A DNA stretch of 64,000 nucleotides from Aneurinibacillus sp. Ricciae_BoGa-3 (GCF_028421645.1 NZ_CP116887.1:1862001-1926000); one strand, 5' to 3'. Counted from the stretch's first letter, positions 45,461-55,597 are shown. Made by a program: numbers and translations. The notes: generated by a model not told the origin, from the sequence alone.

Positions 45461-46096
45461 TTAGATTAAACTTTTCTTATATGTGGCCGGCACACCCGCG
45501 TACAACGTTTTAGGCGGAACATCTTCCTTTACAAATGCTCCTCCGCCGATTACAGACCAGGGCCCTATCTTAATTTTTTCGCGTATTGAAGAACCTATTC
45601 CAATCTTCGCGCCCTCTTCTATCGTTACGTTACCAGCAATGTTCACACCCGGTCCAATTGTAACAAAATCGCCGATTATGTTTTCATGACTAATGTTCGA
45701 ACCACGATTGATGATCACAAAATTTCCGATTTCAATATTCACCGTCAAAATTGAACCTGCACAAATAACAGACCCGATTCCTACAGAATTCCTTTTTGAG
45801 ACATAGACTGAAGGGTGAACCAATGCGTTGCTAAGCTTAAAGCCTGCTTCAATTGTTTTAGCAACTAAACGTTTCTTTAATGAAGGTTCTCCAACACCCG
45901 CACAAACAATTTCAACTTTGTGCTGTAGTGCATGGATATCCTCCAAATCACCTAACACAGGAACATCATCTACGACCTTTCCTTTCATCTCTCGTCTTTC
46001 ATCAAGGAATCCGATAACCGTGTGCCCCGATTGCTCACAAAGCAGGTTCATTTCACGTGCATGCCCGCCACAGCCCCAAATTACAATTTCACTCAT
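45461..46096 (-). CDS. Sugar O/N-acyltransferase, PglD/NeuD-like hexapeptide repeat protein
   Basis: 211 residues. The N-terminal Rossmann-like part starts MSEIVIWGCGGHAREM and binds the nucleotide-sugar; residues about 95-200 are a left-handed beta-helix of hexapeptide repeats (VGIGSVICAGSILTVNIEIG, with the catalytic His in SNISHENIIGDF) ending in VPATYKK. PglD and VioB relatives acetylate the 4-amino group of NDP-4-amino-4,6-dideoxysugars. Its start overlaps the end of the aminotransferase gene by 4 bases, which fits exactly such a two-step pathway. Confidence 0.85.
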   Translation of the reverse strand: MSEIVIWGCGGHAREMNLLCEQSGHTVIGFLDERREMKGKVVDDVPVLGDLEDIHALQHKVEIVCAGVGEPSLKKRLVAKTIEAGFKLSNALVHPSVYVSKRNSVGIGSVICAGSILTVNIEIGNFVIINRGSNISHENIIGDFVTIGPGVNIAGNVTIEEGAKIGIGSSIREKIKIGPWSVIGGGAFVKEDVPPKTLYAGVPATYKKSLI

Positions 46097-47223
46097 CGTT
46101 TAATCAATCCTCTTAACACGTGTGTAACATCCTCTTCATCCATCTCTTCCCATACGGGTAAACTAAGTATACGGGTAGCAATATTGTCCGTAACCGACAA
46201 AGCAGTGTGTGAATAAGATTGGAACAAAGATTGCTCATGACAAGCAGGGGAAAAATAAGTTCGTGCTTCGATTTGTTGATGTGCAAGCAAATTAACATAA
46301 TCAAGATTTCTACTTCCTTCAGGACATAAAACAGGTAAAAATTGATAAATTATATTATCATCTGTATTTTGAAGAGTCCATCCCTCGTTGTGTAAATTTA
46401 ATAAATTAAACTTATTTACATACCATTGACGAATTTGTTGTCGTAGCTTAGCTTTTTTGGGGAAGGCATCTAAAGTTGACAGCGCAATTGCAGCAGTATA
46501 CTCGGACATCTTGCTATTGAGGCCCTGTACGGTTGTTTCTCTCTTCATGGAAAATCCAAAATTACCAGCCTGCCGTATGCTCGCAATAAGATTTTTATTC
46601 GCACTATAAATTAAGCCGCCTTCACCCAGCCCAAATGATTTAGTGGCATGAAAACTAAACACCACCGATCCCAAAAACCCCTTTCCGAAGTGCCCGCTTT
46701 TTCCTGTATTCCCGAAACTAGAAGCAGCGTCTATTACAACGGGTACTCCTGATGCCACTAAACGTTGATAATAATCTATATTTAAATGAATACCGAACGT
46801 TGCATATGGAACCACAACAGCAACTTTGTCTCCCAATTTATACAGTACCTCGTTGATTAACTGTTCATTGATACACCAATCGTCTGGATCAATGTCGATA
46901 AAATAAGGCTCCAATCCGCACCAGATAGCAGCTAGAGGCGTTGCGGAAAACGTGAAACTTGGCATCAAGGCATAGATACCATTAGGGCGCTTACATTGTG
47001 AAATTGCAAGCATTAAACCAGTTGTAGCGTTGTTAACCGTAGTAACATCGCCAATGTTACCAAAATGCTCATTGAGAATCCGATTTTCAAAAAGTGTGTT
47101 CAATGGTCCATAATTGCTATATATTCTTGATTGATCAATTTGGGACAAATAATTCAAAAATGTCCCATGTTTAACTAAATTCGGCCGTAAAAATGGTATT
47201 TTCTTCATGTATATTAATGACAC
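46093..47223 (-). CDS. DegT/DnrJ/EryC1-family sugar aminotransferase
   Basis: 376 residues. PLP-enzyme features: the Asn-Ala-Thr-Thr phosphate cradle in TTVNNATTGLM (about residues 60-70), PSFTFSATP, the Asp of VVIDAASSFG (about 165) and the Schiff-base Lys in FSFHATKSFGLGEGG (about 195). Members aminate keto-sugars at C3 or C4. With rmlA and rmlB making dTDP-4-keto-6-deoxyglucose (or gmd making the GDP-mannose analogue) and the adjacent acyltransferase, a viosamine- or perosamine-type N-acyl sugar is likely. GTG start at 47223 with AAGGAGAGGT upstream; ATG at 47208 is possible. Confidence 0.87.
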   Translation of the reverse strand: MSLIYMKKIPFLRPNLVKHGTFLNYLSQIDQSRIYSNYGPLNTLFENRILNEHFGNIGDVTTVNNATTGLMLAISQCKRPNGIYALMPSFTFSATPLAAIWCGLEPYFIDIDPDDWCINEQLINEVLYKLGDKVAVVVPYATFGIHLNIDYYQRLVASGVPVVIDAASSFGNTGKSGHFGKGFLGSVVFSFHATKSFGLGEGGLIYSANKNLIASIRQAGNFGFSMKRETTVQGLNSKMSEYTAAIALSTLDAFPKKAKLRQQIRQWYVNKFNLLNLHNEGWTLQNTDDNIIYQFLPVLCPEGSRNLDYVNLLAHQQIEARTYFSPACHEQSLFQSYSHTALSVTDNIATRILSLPVWEEMDEEDVTHVLRGLIKR

Positions 47224-47308
47224 ACCTCTCCTTTATATAGTGATAACAAAAAATCTGATCTGCCGTACGTCAAATGGGTGCTCTACTTTATAGAAAATTC
47301 CAAAAGTT

Positions 47309-48214
47309 CTACATAGCTGACAACAAAGAATCAATACGCTGTATAACTTCAGTTATTGCTGTTTGTAATGATGCGTCTTGATAATAGGGAATTAAATTTT
47401 GAACATGTTGGCGGTGGGTATGAAGTGCTGTCTTAAAGAGATGAACACTATTTAGAAAACCATCTTGCCTGGAATCGATAATTAAATCGAGCCATTCCTT
47501 GACTGCGTATAATGCGATATCTACTGAATGGCTATTTTGACCGGAGTGCATTCTAAAATAACTTAAGGGATCTGCAATATACACTGCTTTTCCCTTTGAT
47601 AATAAGGATAGCCAGGTTGCAACATCATTGAGACAAACATATTGTTTGCCTTTATAGTATCCAAACTTTTCTTTTAAATCACGTTTTCTAAACAGGACTG
47701 TCGTTGGCTCCCCAATAACATTTAAACAGTTCGTGAGGACATAATTTCCCAGCTGCTTTCCCTCAAATATTGTCGTGTTATCAACAATTTTTTGTGTGGC
47801 TTCAATCGGAATACCATTATTGCCATTCTGATCAATTACCGGTCGATACGAAGTAGCCAAAGTGATTTCTTTATTGCTTAAAAGATAAGACATCATGTAT
47901 TCAATTTTGTTTATATGAAATACATCATCATCCATTAAATAATTGATAAATTCCCCGGATGCTAGGCTAAAGCATTTGTGCCAATTTTCAATAAAAAAAT
48001 TCCTTTCATTCTTGAAGTATTTGATATAGGGGAAATTTTTCAGAAAAGGAATCACCATTGTTTGCACTTCATCATTGGTGCTATCATCACAAATGATAAC
48101 TTCTAAATTGGGGTATGTTTGATTGATGACACTAATTAATGCTGTTTTTAAATAATGTGGTCTGTTATATGCCGGTATAACGACACTTACTAATGGAAGT
48201 TGATTTACTGGCAT
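47309..48214 (-). CDS. Glycosyltransferase family 2
   Basis: 301 residues. GT-A motifs: VSVVIPAYNRPHYLKTAL (residues 9-26), ICDDSTNDEV (about 41-50) and the metal site LMDDDVFH (about 93-100). The rest has the helical acceptor part with YFRMHSGQNSHS. It is divergently placed from the surface protein at 48.5 kb and co-oriented with the aminotransferase gene 85 bases downstream. It probably transfers the amino sugar made by those genes. Confidence 0.85.
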   Translation of the reverse strand: MPVNQLPLVSVVIPAYNRPHYLKTALISVINQTYPNLEVIICDDSTNDEVQTMVIPFLKNFPYIKYFKNERNFFIENWHKCFSLASGEFINYLMDDDVFHINKIEYMMSYLLSNKEITLATSYRPVIDQNGNNGIPIEATQKIVDNTTIFEGKQLGNYVLTNCLNVIGEPTTVLFRKRDLKEKFGYYKGKQYVCLNDVATWLSLLSKGKAVYIADPLSYFRMHSGQNSHSVDIALYAVKEWLDLIIDSRQDGFLNSVHLFKTALHTHRQHVQNLIPYYQDASLQTAITEVIQRIDSLLSAM

Positions 48215-48493
48215 TGTAAGGCACCTCCATTCATAACATTTCGTTCTTGTGGGCTAGATGCCCAACTTCTTTTCCGGTTTCAAAAAATTCGTAATTGGTT
48301 ACCCCCTTCGTGCAATATACCACATACTATGTATACAGTTCAGGACAAGTGCTAGATTATTATCCCGATTTATAACAGTCATCCAAAATTGGGCGCAAAA
48401 GATAAAAATTATACCAATGCCTAACAGGAAAACCCACCCCGATTTATACAGAAGGCGTATAATAAACCATCACTTACTAGGATGTGAATTTAA

Positions 48494-49123
48494 ATGCCTA
48501 TTCTTCCTTTTGAAAGAATTATTAGTGGGGACTCATCATTTTCTAAAACCTATGTATCCTCAGTGGATAGAGCTACAGCAATTGCTCAGGCAAGAAGTGG
48601 ATCTGGTACGGTCGCAGCTATCGTGGGGCGTGTGCCACAATGGCCGCAATTGCTACCCTATACAGCTGACAATGTTTTTTCGGCGACGCCCCCTTCCTAT
48701 GTTTGGGATTCGGTTACGGCCACTCCCCAAACGAGATTTTTCGCTGTATCAACGATTGGGGTGACCTTGGCAACTGGCCAGCAGTTTCTCGTCGATTTAA
48801 GCGTGTTTTGCGATGATGCGCATGATTCAAGGATCGACATTTTTGATGCCACTGATAATAAACTATTTACTACTTTAACTCCAGCTTCCAATCTTATCGG
48901 TGGAAATCTGGATCCCAATTGCGGACCAACAAATGAAGCCCCCTCTAACTGGCTAAACATTCGCCATTACTCTAATGCAAGTGATGCTGTACCTGTAGGC
49001 CTTAACGGTCATACCTTTCAAATAGTCATTTCCTTCGAAACCGTAAACTATAATATTGTTCCACTAGGATTGCCAAATCCAGCAGCATTAGCCTTCACTG
49101 CAGATATTTGGTTGATATCTTAA
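48494..49123 (+). CDS. Beta-rich surface protein, unknown; paralogue of the truncated protein at 28.76 kb
   Basis: 209 residues, ATG with AGGATG upstream. The sequence is rich in Thr, Ser, Ala and hydrophobic alternation, suggesting an all-beta fold; there is no signal peptide, membrane segment or anchor. The N-terminal 30 residues (ERIISGDSSFSKTYVSSV) are polar. Its last 55 residues share the NWLNIRHYS...NPAALAFTADIW pattern with the beginning of the broken gene at 28.76 kb. I do not recognise a named family. Embedded among glycosyltransferases and Ser/Thr-rich, it is a candidate acceptor protein of the spore surface; this is inference. Confidence 0.7.
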   Translation: MPILPFERIISGDSSFSKTYVSSVDRATAIAQARSGSGTVAAIVGRVPQWPQLLPYTADNVFSATPPSYVWDSVTATPQTRFFAVSTIGVTLATGQQFLVDLSVFCDDAHDSRIDIFDATDNKLFTTLTPASNLIGGNLDPNCGPTNEAPSNWLNIRHYSNASDAVPVGLNGHTFQIVISFETVNYNIVPLGLPNPAALAFTADIWLIS

Positions 49124-49162
49124 CGAAAATAAACAAAAAAAGTTATCCAGCAGATATTTCAT

Positions 49163-49193
49163 AAAGGACAGGCCACCTCCGTGTCCTTTTATC
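49163..49193 (+). terminator. Terminator after the 48.5 kb surface protein gene
   Basis: AAAGGACA (49163-49170) and TGTCCTTT (49182-49189), 8-bp stem with an 11-base loop, then TATCATTT. Confidence 0.6.
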
Positions 49194-49363
49194 ATTTGCT
49201 TGCTGTTTTTTCTCAAATAAATGGCTAATTTTGAATTTGTTTTAATGAGGTCTAAGGTAAGAAAGTGGTTGTTTAAAAATGTTTCATTTGGCAATTCACA
49301 AACATATAGTAATAAATAATACAGGAATTTACAAAAAACTAAAACACACAAAAAAGATAGAGG

Positions 49364-50365
49364 GTGGACACCATCGCTGTATCGGGTGTAGATTTTTCGA
49401 ACAAAAGAGTACTTTATATACCTCCCATGCATGGAGGAACATATAAAGTCATTAGTGAAGGTATTATTGAGGGTCTTCGAAGTCTGGTAAAGGAGGTATA
49501 TACAGCCCAGGTTGACCAAAATCCCCTCAGCTATGTTGCCCAATTAAAACCAGACCTTGTCCTTGTATTATTAGGAGACACGTTTCATATTGACCAGGTA
49601 AGTGCTATTCGCTCAATGGGGATTAAAACGGCAGTATGGTTTACCGATGATCCTTATTATACAGATGTAACCATACAGTTTGCGCCTCACTATGATTTCG
49701 TATTTACACAAGAGTTAAGTTGTGTTTCTTTCTATCATGCATACGGATGTTTTCGAGTTCATTATTTACCGCTTGCTGTAAATACTCGAGTATTTCATTA
49801 TCACAGGCAAGATCATTCTTTTAATACAGATGTTTGTTTTTTGGGGACGGCATGGAATAACAGGATCTCTTTATTCGATCAAATAGCTCCTTATTTATCC
49901 ACTAAAAAAACACTGATCGTTGGTCCTGATTGGCATCGCCTACAAAACTATCATTTGCTCTCGGATAAAATTCGCCTTGAAGTGTTATCTCCGGAACAAT
50001 CAGCACATCTCATAAATACATCAAAAATAGTAATTAATAACCATCGTGCGTACGATGATGATACTTTATTCAGTAAGAACAGCAGAAAGTTACTTGCTTA
50101 TTCAATCAATCCACGTACTTTCGAAATTTCCGCTTGCGGTGCGTTTCAATTAACCGATGTTCGTCAAGAATTACCGAGTTGTTATTTACCCAGAAAGGAA
50201 TTGGAAACTTATTCATCACCTTCGGAACTAATTGAAAAGATTGATTATTATCTGCGCCATGAGAAGGAAAGAAATGCAATCGCATTAAGAGGACTTAATC
50301 GAACTTTAAATGAGCATACTTATTCGAAAAGATTAAAGGAGCTGTTAACACGGGTATTTTTATAG
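49364..50365 (+). CDS. CgeB-family glycosyltransferase, second copy
   Basis: 333 residues, GTG start (GATAGAGG upstream, tight spacing). It follows the protein at 38067-39038 throughout: AVWFTDDPYYTDVT, YDFVFTQELSCVSFYHAYGC, YLPLAVNTRVF, SINPRTFEISACGAFQLTD (about residues 246-264). The N-terminal 45 residues differ (NKRVLYIPPMHGGTYKVIS). Duplicated CgeB-type enzymes probably act at successive steps or on different acceptors. Co-oriented with the next glycosyltransferase gene about 100 bases on. Confidence 0.82.
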   Translation: MDTIAVSGVDFSNKRVLYIPPMHGGTYKVISEGIIEGLRSLVKEVYTAQVDQNPLSYVAQLKPDLVLVLLGDTFHIDQVSAIRSMGIKTAVWFTDDPYYTDVTIQFAPHYDFVFTQELSCVSFYHAYGCFRVHYLPLAVNTRVFHYHRQDHSFNTDVCFLGTAWNNRISLFDQIAPYLSTKKTLIVGPDWHRLQNYHLLSDKIRLEVLSPEQSAHLINTSKIVINNHRAYDDDTLFSKNSRKLLAYSINPRTFEISACGAFQLTDVRQELPSCYLPRKELETYSSPSELIEKIDYYLRHEKERNAIALRGLNRTLNEHTYSKRLKELLTRVFL

Positions 50366-50469
50366 TTTGTTATGTAGGAGGATACATTGGTGAGACAGCT
50401 GTCATTTGTAAAATGGAATACCTGCAGGATACAGCATTGATAGAAATCACAAAGAAAGGGGTTGGTAAC

Positions 50470-51522
50470 ATGGGATTGGTAGAAAACCGAAGATTGGCTG
50501 TCATTGATACTGTTTTCCCATGGAAACTAAGCGGGTTCAGATACTGGGAAAACCAAGAAATTTTTCGGCAACGCCCAGATACTTTATTTTTTGCAACAAA
50601 TCCACACACGGATGAGTTTCCAACTCACATATACAATTTTTCGGACTTTATTCCATTGGCTTTGTCAGGAAGAGTAACCGATGTTTACAATGTTTTTTTG
50701 AATCTGGCTGTCAGCCTCATTGGTCGAACTCAACTTTCTGACGGTACTATAGTACCTGGCTCTAATCCCCTCTTAAACATATGGCCGTTTATTCAAGTTC
50801 AAAACATTAAGCTGCATACAACACTGTATCCGGGTGGTGGATTGGCTCCCACCACTCCAATTAATTTACTTCAATTAGATAAATATTTTTCCAGTATATT
50901 TACTAACATTCAAGAAATACGTACCCTATATCCCAACAGCATATATGTCCCGGGTATGATTAATAAGGATTTTTATGCATATACTCGAAAACAGGATGTC
51001 AGACCAATACAATTAGTTTTTTCAGCCCATCAAGGTATTCGTAAAAATTTCCCTCTTATGGCAAATGCCTTTAATCAGCTTGATAATAGTTTTCATCTTC
51101 ATATTATCGGTAATTGGGAGGGTTATTTACATTTATTAACCAACAATAACTACACCTTTCACGGAGTATTACAACCTGAACAGATCATGCCTATTTATCA
51201 GTCTTCTCACGTATTTATTAGCTGCAGCACACAGGATCATGACGCATTCGATGGATTTCCAACTACCGCGGCAGCTGATGCCATGTCAACGGGATGCGTT
51301 TTGGTTACGACAAATCCTCGTCAGGATCGATATGTGCTTGCCAGCGGTCTGGATTATATTGAAATTAACGAAAACAGAACCTTAAACGAGATACTACAAT
51401 GGATTAAGAACAATTTTCACCAAGCAATGCAGATTGGCATCAATGGTTCCAACAAAATAAGGTCACACTATGACGCCAAGCTCGTCGTCAAAACAAAGCT
51501 TAAAACAATGGGGTTGATTTAG
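50470..51522 (+). CDS. Glycosyltransferase family 4-like
   Basis: 350 residues from ATG 50470 behind AAAGGGG; the longer reading from 50413 gains 19 residues but lacks family sequence. GT-B C-terminal lobe: LVFSAHQGIRKNFPLMANAF (about residues 180-199), HIIGNWEGYLH, then SCSTQDHDAFDGFPTTAAADAM (about 258-279) with STGCVLVTTNPRQD. The N-terminal lobe is unusual (FPWKLSGFRYWENQEIF). Donor unknown. Confidence 0.78.
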   Translation: MGLVENRRLAVIDTVFPWKLSGFRYWENQEIFRQRPDTLFFATNPHTDEFPTHIYNFSDFIPLALSGRVTDVYNVFLNLAVSLIGRTQLSDGTIVPGSNPLLNIWPFIQVQNIKLHTTLYPGGGLAPTTPINLLQLDKYFSSIFTNIQEIRTLYPNSIYVPGMINKDFYAYTRKQDVRPIQLVFSAHQGIRKNFPLMANAFNQLDNSFHLHIIGNWEGYLHLLTNNNYTFHGVLQPEQIMPIYQSSHVFISCSTQDHDAFDGFPTTAAADAMSTGCVLVTTNPRQDRYVLASGLDYIEINENRTLNEILQWIKNNFHQAMQIGINGSNKIRSHYDAKLVVKTKLKTMGLI

Positions 51523-52032
51523 TAGCAGTCACCTTGTCTCGTACCATCCTGTTAAGTTTGTTTGTTTTCTTAAATGTACCAATAATGGAGCGTGGTAGCT
51601 ATCTAAGAGAATGGCAAACGTTTAACAAAAGGTATTCAAAAACAAAATTAAAAGCCGAGATGAACAACGGAGCCGCGCTTTATCGATTACCGATAAACGC
51701 TGTTGTTTTTTATATTCGAGCAAATATTGGATATAAGTACTAAATGTTAACATAGCCGTTGGCTTTTTTTTTTGGCTCCTGCTCCAAACGCAGTCTTCTT
51801 ACAAGTTATGCATGCGTTCCTGAAAACCAAATGGAACAATTTAAAAAAGATCTTTAGTTATGGTTTTCTGCCGTGACGAGTAAAACAAAATCCGAATAGG
51901 GTAGGGTTAAAAGATATAAAAAATTGGAAAATGCACTCAAGCGATTTCTTTATCCATACAACTTTATATGCTTTTAAATGGCTGAAAGCAACGCTGGAAA
52001 GAAAAAACCATTTACATTAAAAGGTGGGTAAT
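51523..52032 (+). other. Intergenic stretch, no supported gene
   Basis: 510 bases. A 69-codon reading at 51534-51743 (TTG start, no ribosome site, no recognisable similarity) overlaps an AGCC-GTT-GGCT mini-hairpin with a T10 run at 51754-51773, possibly the terminator of the preceding gene. The rest is AT-rich and without structure I can support; a promoter for manC may lie in it. Confidence 0.35.
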
Positions 52033-53391
52033 ATGAAACTTGTCTTATTATCTGGTGGTTCAGGAAAACGCCTATGGCCAATTTCAAATGATGCTCGTTC
52101 CAAACAATTTTTAAGGGTACTACAAAACAACAATAATGAAAGAGAGTCTATGGTTCAGCGTGTCTGGAGGCAACTAACATCAGTTGACCTTGCCCAATAC
52201 GCAATAATTGCAACTAGTAAATCTCAGGTTGATATGATACAAAGTCAATTAGGACATACAGTGCCTTTAAGTATAGAACCTGAAAGAAGAGACACATTTC
52301 CGGCCATTGCATTATCAGCAGTATATCTCCATTCTATTCAAGGTGTGAGTTTGCAGGAAACCCTAGTTGTGCTACCTGTAGACTCTTACGTGGAAGATAA
52401 TTTTTTTGAAAATGTCAAAAAATTGGAAAAAGTAGTTATGTGTTCAAACGCAGACCTTGCTCTGATTGGAGTTAATCCAACCTTTCCTTCCGAGAAATAT
52501 GGATATATTGTTCCCCAAAAAGAGAAGAAAAATATGGACTTTTTAAGCGTAAGTCATTTTCAAGAGAAGCCTACTCAATTAATGGCTGAAGAGCTCATTA
52601 AACAAGGGGCATTTTGGAATTGCGGTATTTTTGCGTTTAAATTAGAAAAAATCATTTCTTTTTTAGTTGAAAGAGGCCTTCCAACTCAATATCATGAGTT
52701 AATTAAGCAGTATAATAAATTACCAAACATAAGCTTTGATCATGAGGTTGTAGAGAAATGTACAAAAATTGTTGTACTTCCATACAACAGCTATTGGAAA
52801 GATCTTGGCACATGGAACACATTAACGGAAGAAATGGGTACGAAGATAATGGGAAAAGGCATCTTAAGCAGGGACTGCGGAAATACTCATATCGTGAACG
52901 AATTAGATATTCCTGTAGCAGTGTTAGGGCTGTCGGATATCGTTGTTGCTGCTAGTCCAGACGGTATTCTAGTTACTGACAAAAATGAAAGTCCTAGAGT
53001 AAAAGAAGTTGTACAATTTGATCAGAGACCGATGTACGAAGAAAGACGTTGGGGATGGTACCGGGTTTTAGACTATACAAAGTTTGATAATGGGAATGAA
53101 GTCCTAACAAAACGTATTCGGGTAAAAGCAGGAAGAAATTTAAGTTATCAACTACATTTTAAGCGAAGCGAAGTTTGGACTATTATTAGTGGGGAAGGTG
53201 AATTTGTCCTCAATGATAAGTTGTCTAAAGTGAAGGCTGGTGATGTGCTGCAGATCCCGCGCGGAGCCAAGCATGGGATTAAAGCCAATACTGACATCGA
53301 ATTCATTGAAGTACAGAGCGGAAGTGAATTGATAGAAAGTGATATTGTTCGAATATATATGATTTGGGAAGAGTTATTAAATCATATTTGA
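52033..53391 (+). CDS. manC: Mannose-1-phosphate guanylyltransferase / mannose-6-phosphate isomerase
   Basis: 452 residues from ATG 52033 (AAGGTGG upstream). The pyrophosphorylase domain begins LLSGGSGKRLWPISND (residues 5-20), with VLPVDSYVED, the FQEKP motif (about 172-176) and GAFWNCGIFAF. The last 110 residues are a cupin of the type II phosphomannose isomerase kind (RWGWYRVLDY, KRIRVKAGRNLSYQLHFKRSE, IPRGAKHGIKA). It makes GDP-mannose, the substrate of gmd at 39.3 kb. No phosphomannomutase gene is visible in the window. Confidence 0.92.
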   Translation: MKLVLLSGGSGKRLWPISNDARSKQFLRVLQNNNNERESMVQRVWRQLTSVDLAQYAIIATSKSQVDMIQSQLGHTVPLSIEPERRDTFPAIALSAVYLHSIQGVSLQETLVVLPVDSYVEDNFFENVKKLEKVVMCSNADLALIGVNPTFPSEKYGYIVPQKEKKNMDFLSVSHFQEKPTQLMAEELIKQGAFWNCGIFAFKLEKIISFLVERGLPTQYHELIKQYNKLPNISFDHEVVEKCTKIVVLPYNSYWKDLGTWNTLTEEMGTKIMGKGILSRDCGNTHIVNELDIPVAVLGLSDIVVAASPDGILVTDKNESPRVKEVVQFDQRPMYEERRWGWYRVLDYTKFDNGNEVLTKRIRVKAGRNLSYQLHFKRSEVWTIISGEGEFVLNDKLSKVKAGDVLQIPRGAKHGIKANTDIEFIEVQSGSELIESDIVRIYMIWEELLNHI

Positions 53392-53656
53392 TATGCTCAA
53401 AATCTGTTTGTAGTGAACATCGAAAATTATTTGTAAGCTTAAATCTACTTAAAAGTTGATAAAAAAAGGAATAATAACTTGTTATACAAGATAAAATAAG
53501 AAAAAACCAAATTTTTTGGCCTTCCCACAGTTTCTGGCTTCGCTTCATAGGAAATCATAGTTCCAACAAAACATAAGCTACGTTGTCTACTGCTATGGGG
53601 TGATACTATGCAAATTCATTCACCCCTATTCATATTGAAGATAAAGGGGCGATGCT

Positions 53657-55597
53657 TTGTTGAGAACACTTGACGAATTTATATGTGATACCAATTCCCT
53701 TCTAACGTTTCCACATTATGAAAAACCATTTATATCAATTATTATTGTACTTCATAATAAAGCGGACTATACTTATCGATGCCTACAAAGCATTTTAGAT
53801 TATGCTGATGTTCCATTTGAACTGATTATTGTAGATAATGCATCAACCGATTCAACCCCCGTATTATTACAGAAGGTAAAAAATATACACTTAATCAAAA
53901 ATGAAAAAAATGTAGGCTTCTTAAATGCCTGTAATACAGCTGTAGAATATTCAAATGCACATTGGATTTTATTTTTAAATAATGATGCTGAAATAAAGCC
54001 TTACCTTTTATCTTCCCTTTTGAAATCCGGAGAAAAAAATACTGATTGTGGCGCAGTGGGCGCAAAATTAATTTTCCCAGATGGAAAGTTACAAGAAGCA
54101 GGTTGTATTATTTGGAATGACGGTAGTTGTTTGGGTTATGGAAGAGGAGATCATCCGAACAAACCGGAATATTCTTTTGAAAGAGAAGTTGATTATTGTT
54201 CTGGAGCTTGTTTATTGGTAAAAAGGGAGCTCTTCCAGCTTGTTGGTAAATTTGATGAACGCTTTTTGCCGGCCTATTATGAAGATGTAGATCTATGTAT
54301 GAAAATAAGGGAACAAGGTTATAAAGTCATGTTTCAACCATCTGCAGTAGTCATTCACCACGAGTATGGCAGCAGTTCACAGAATATGGCCAGTCAATTA
54401 ATGGCAATTAATAGAATTAAATTTTTAAATAAATGGAAAAATAAACTTAGTTCATTTTACCCTGCAAGTGCTAAAAATGTTTTGTTTGCAAAAGAGCGTC
54501 GTGGATCCAAGCGAAAAAGAATTTTATTTGTAGAAGATAGGATCCCTGCTATAGAATTGGGGGCAGGATATCCGAGAAGTTTTAGGATATTAGAATGCCT
54601 TGCCAAACTAAACTTCTCTGTTACGTTATTCCCGCTTATTTTCCCCGAAAAAAGAGAACCTTATACGAACATTTTGCAACAAGAAGGAATAGAAGTGGTT
54701 TCTGGAGATATAAGGCTGAATTTTCAATCTTTTTATTTTGAACGTAGTCGTTATTATGATGTGATTTGGATAAGCCGACCACATAATATGAAAGCGATAA
54801 TCGGTATTATAAAAGGAATCAATCCTCAGCAAAAAGTCGTTTATGATGCAGAAGCGATTTATTCAAACAGGACAATATTAATGAATGAAGTCCACGGTAA
54901 CTATTTGTCGGATGAACAGAAAATTAGCATGGTTAAGGAAGAGATATCCTTGATGAACCATGCCGACATTGTGGTTGCAGTTTCAGAGAGTGAAAAGAAA
55001 ACCATACAAGAATATTGTTCCAAAAATGTACAAATATTAAGTCATACTGTTGAGGCAGACCCAACGCCAAACTCATTTCATCAAAGATTAGATATTTTAT
55101 TCGTAGGAACATTTTTATTTGACCCTACTCCTAATTCAGATGCGATTTTGTATTTTGTTCAAAATATCTACCCCACAATATTGGACCAGACTGGAGCAAA
55201 GCTTTGGATTGTAGGAACCAATCAACTGCCCTCTATTCAAAACTTATCTTCAAATAATATTATTGTGACAGGTACTACCAATAAAATACGGGATTATTAC
55301 AACGAGTGTAGAATTTTTATTGCCCCGGTGAGATATGCTGCGGGAATACCGTTAAAAATGCTCGAATGTTTCTCGTTCGGACTTCCTGCTATCGTGTCAC
55401 CCTTAATAGCAAGTCAATTGGGAATAGCGGATCAAGAATTAATTGGTAGGGATTCTGTTGATTTTGCCAATAAGGTTATTCATTGTTATAACAATGAAGC
55501 CATATGGAATTATGCTAGGGAGAAGGGGCTTAAATTTATCGAAAAGGAATGCAGTTGGGATGGGTTCCAAGATCGAATTCGTCAAATGAAACTTTGA
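53657..55597 (+). CDS. Bifunctional glycosyltransferase: family 2 plus family 4 domains
   Basis: 646 residues, TTG start with AAAGGGGCG upstream. Residues 1-280 are a family 2 GT-A domain (SIIIVLHNKADYTYRCLQS, VDNASTDST, LFLNNDAEI metal site, AYYEDVDLCMKIREQGY). Residues 290-646 are a GT-B domain of the GT4 type (AIELGAGYPRSFRILECL; VAVSESEKKTI; FVGTFLFDPTPNSDAILYFV; APVRYAAGIPLKMLECFSFGLP). Such two-domain enzymes add two sugars in succession. A strong hairpin terminator follows 30 bases after the stop. Confidence 0.87.
   Translation: MLRTLDEFICDTNSLLTFPHYEKPFISIIIVLHNKADYTYRCLQSILDYADVPFELIIVDNASTDSTPVLLQKVKNIHLIKNEKNVGFLNACNTAVEYSNAHWILFLNNDAEIKPYLLSSLLKSGEKNTDCGAVGAKLIFPDGKLQEAGCIIWNDGSCLGYGRGDHPNKPEYSFEREVDYCSGACLLVKRELFQLVGKFDERFLPAYYEDVDLCMKIREQGYKVMFQPSAVVIHHEYGSSSQNMASQLMAINRIKFLNKWKNKLSSFYPASAKNVLFAKERRGSKRKRILFVEDRIPAIELGAGYPRSFRILECLAKLNFSVTLFPLIFPEKREPYTNILQQEGIEVVSGDIRLNFQSFYFERSRYYDVIWISRPHNMKAIIGIIKGINPQQKVVYDAEAIYSNRTILMNEVHGNYLSDEQKISMVKEEISLMNHADIVVAVSESEKKTIQEYCSKNVQILSHTVEADPTPNSFHQRLDILFVGTFLFDPTPNSDAILYFVQNIYPTILDQTGAKLWIVGTNQLPSIQNLSSNNIIVTGTTNKIRDYYNECRIFIAPVRYAAGIPLKMLECFSFGLPAIVSPLIASQLGIADQELIGRDSVDFANKVIHCYNNEAIWNYAREKGLKFIEKECSWDGFQDRIRQMKL

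Noticed and set aside
48258-48764. 168-codon ORF overlapping the start of the 48.5 kb surface protein gene
   Set aside because: It overlaps the better supported frame in a different phase, has no ribosome site and codes a sequence without domain features.
51534-51743. 69-codon ORF after the glycosyltransferase at 50.5 kb
   Set aside because: TTG start, no ribosome site, no family pattern; lies in AT-rich intergenic DNA.
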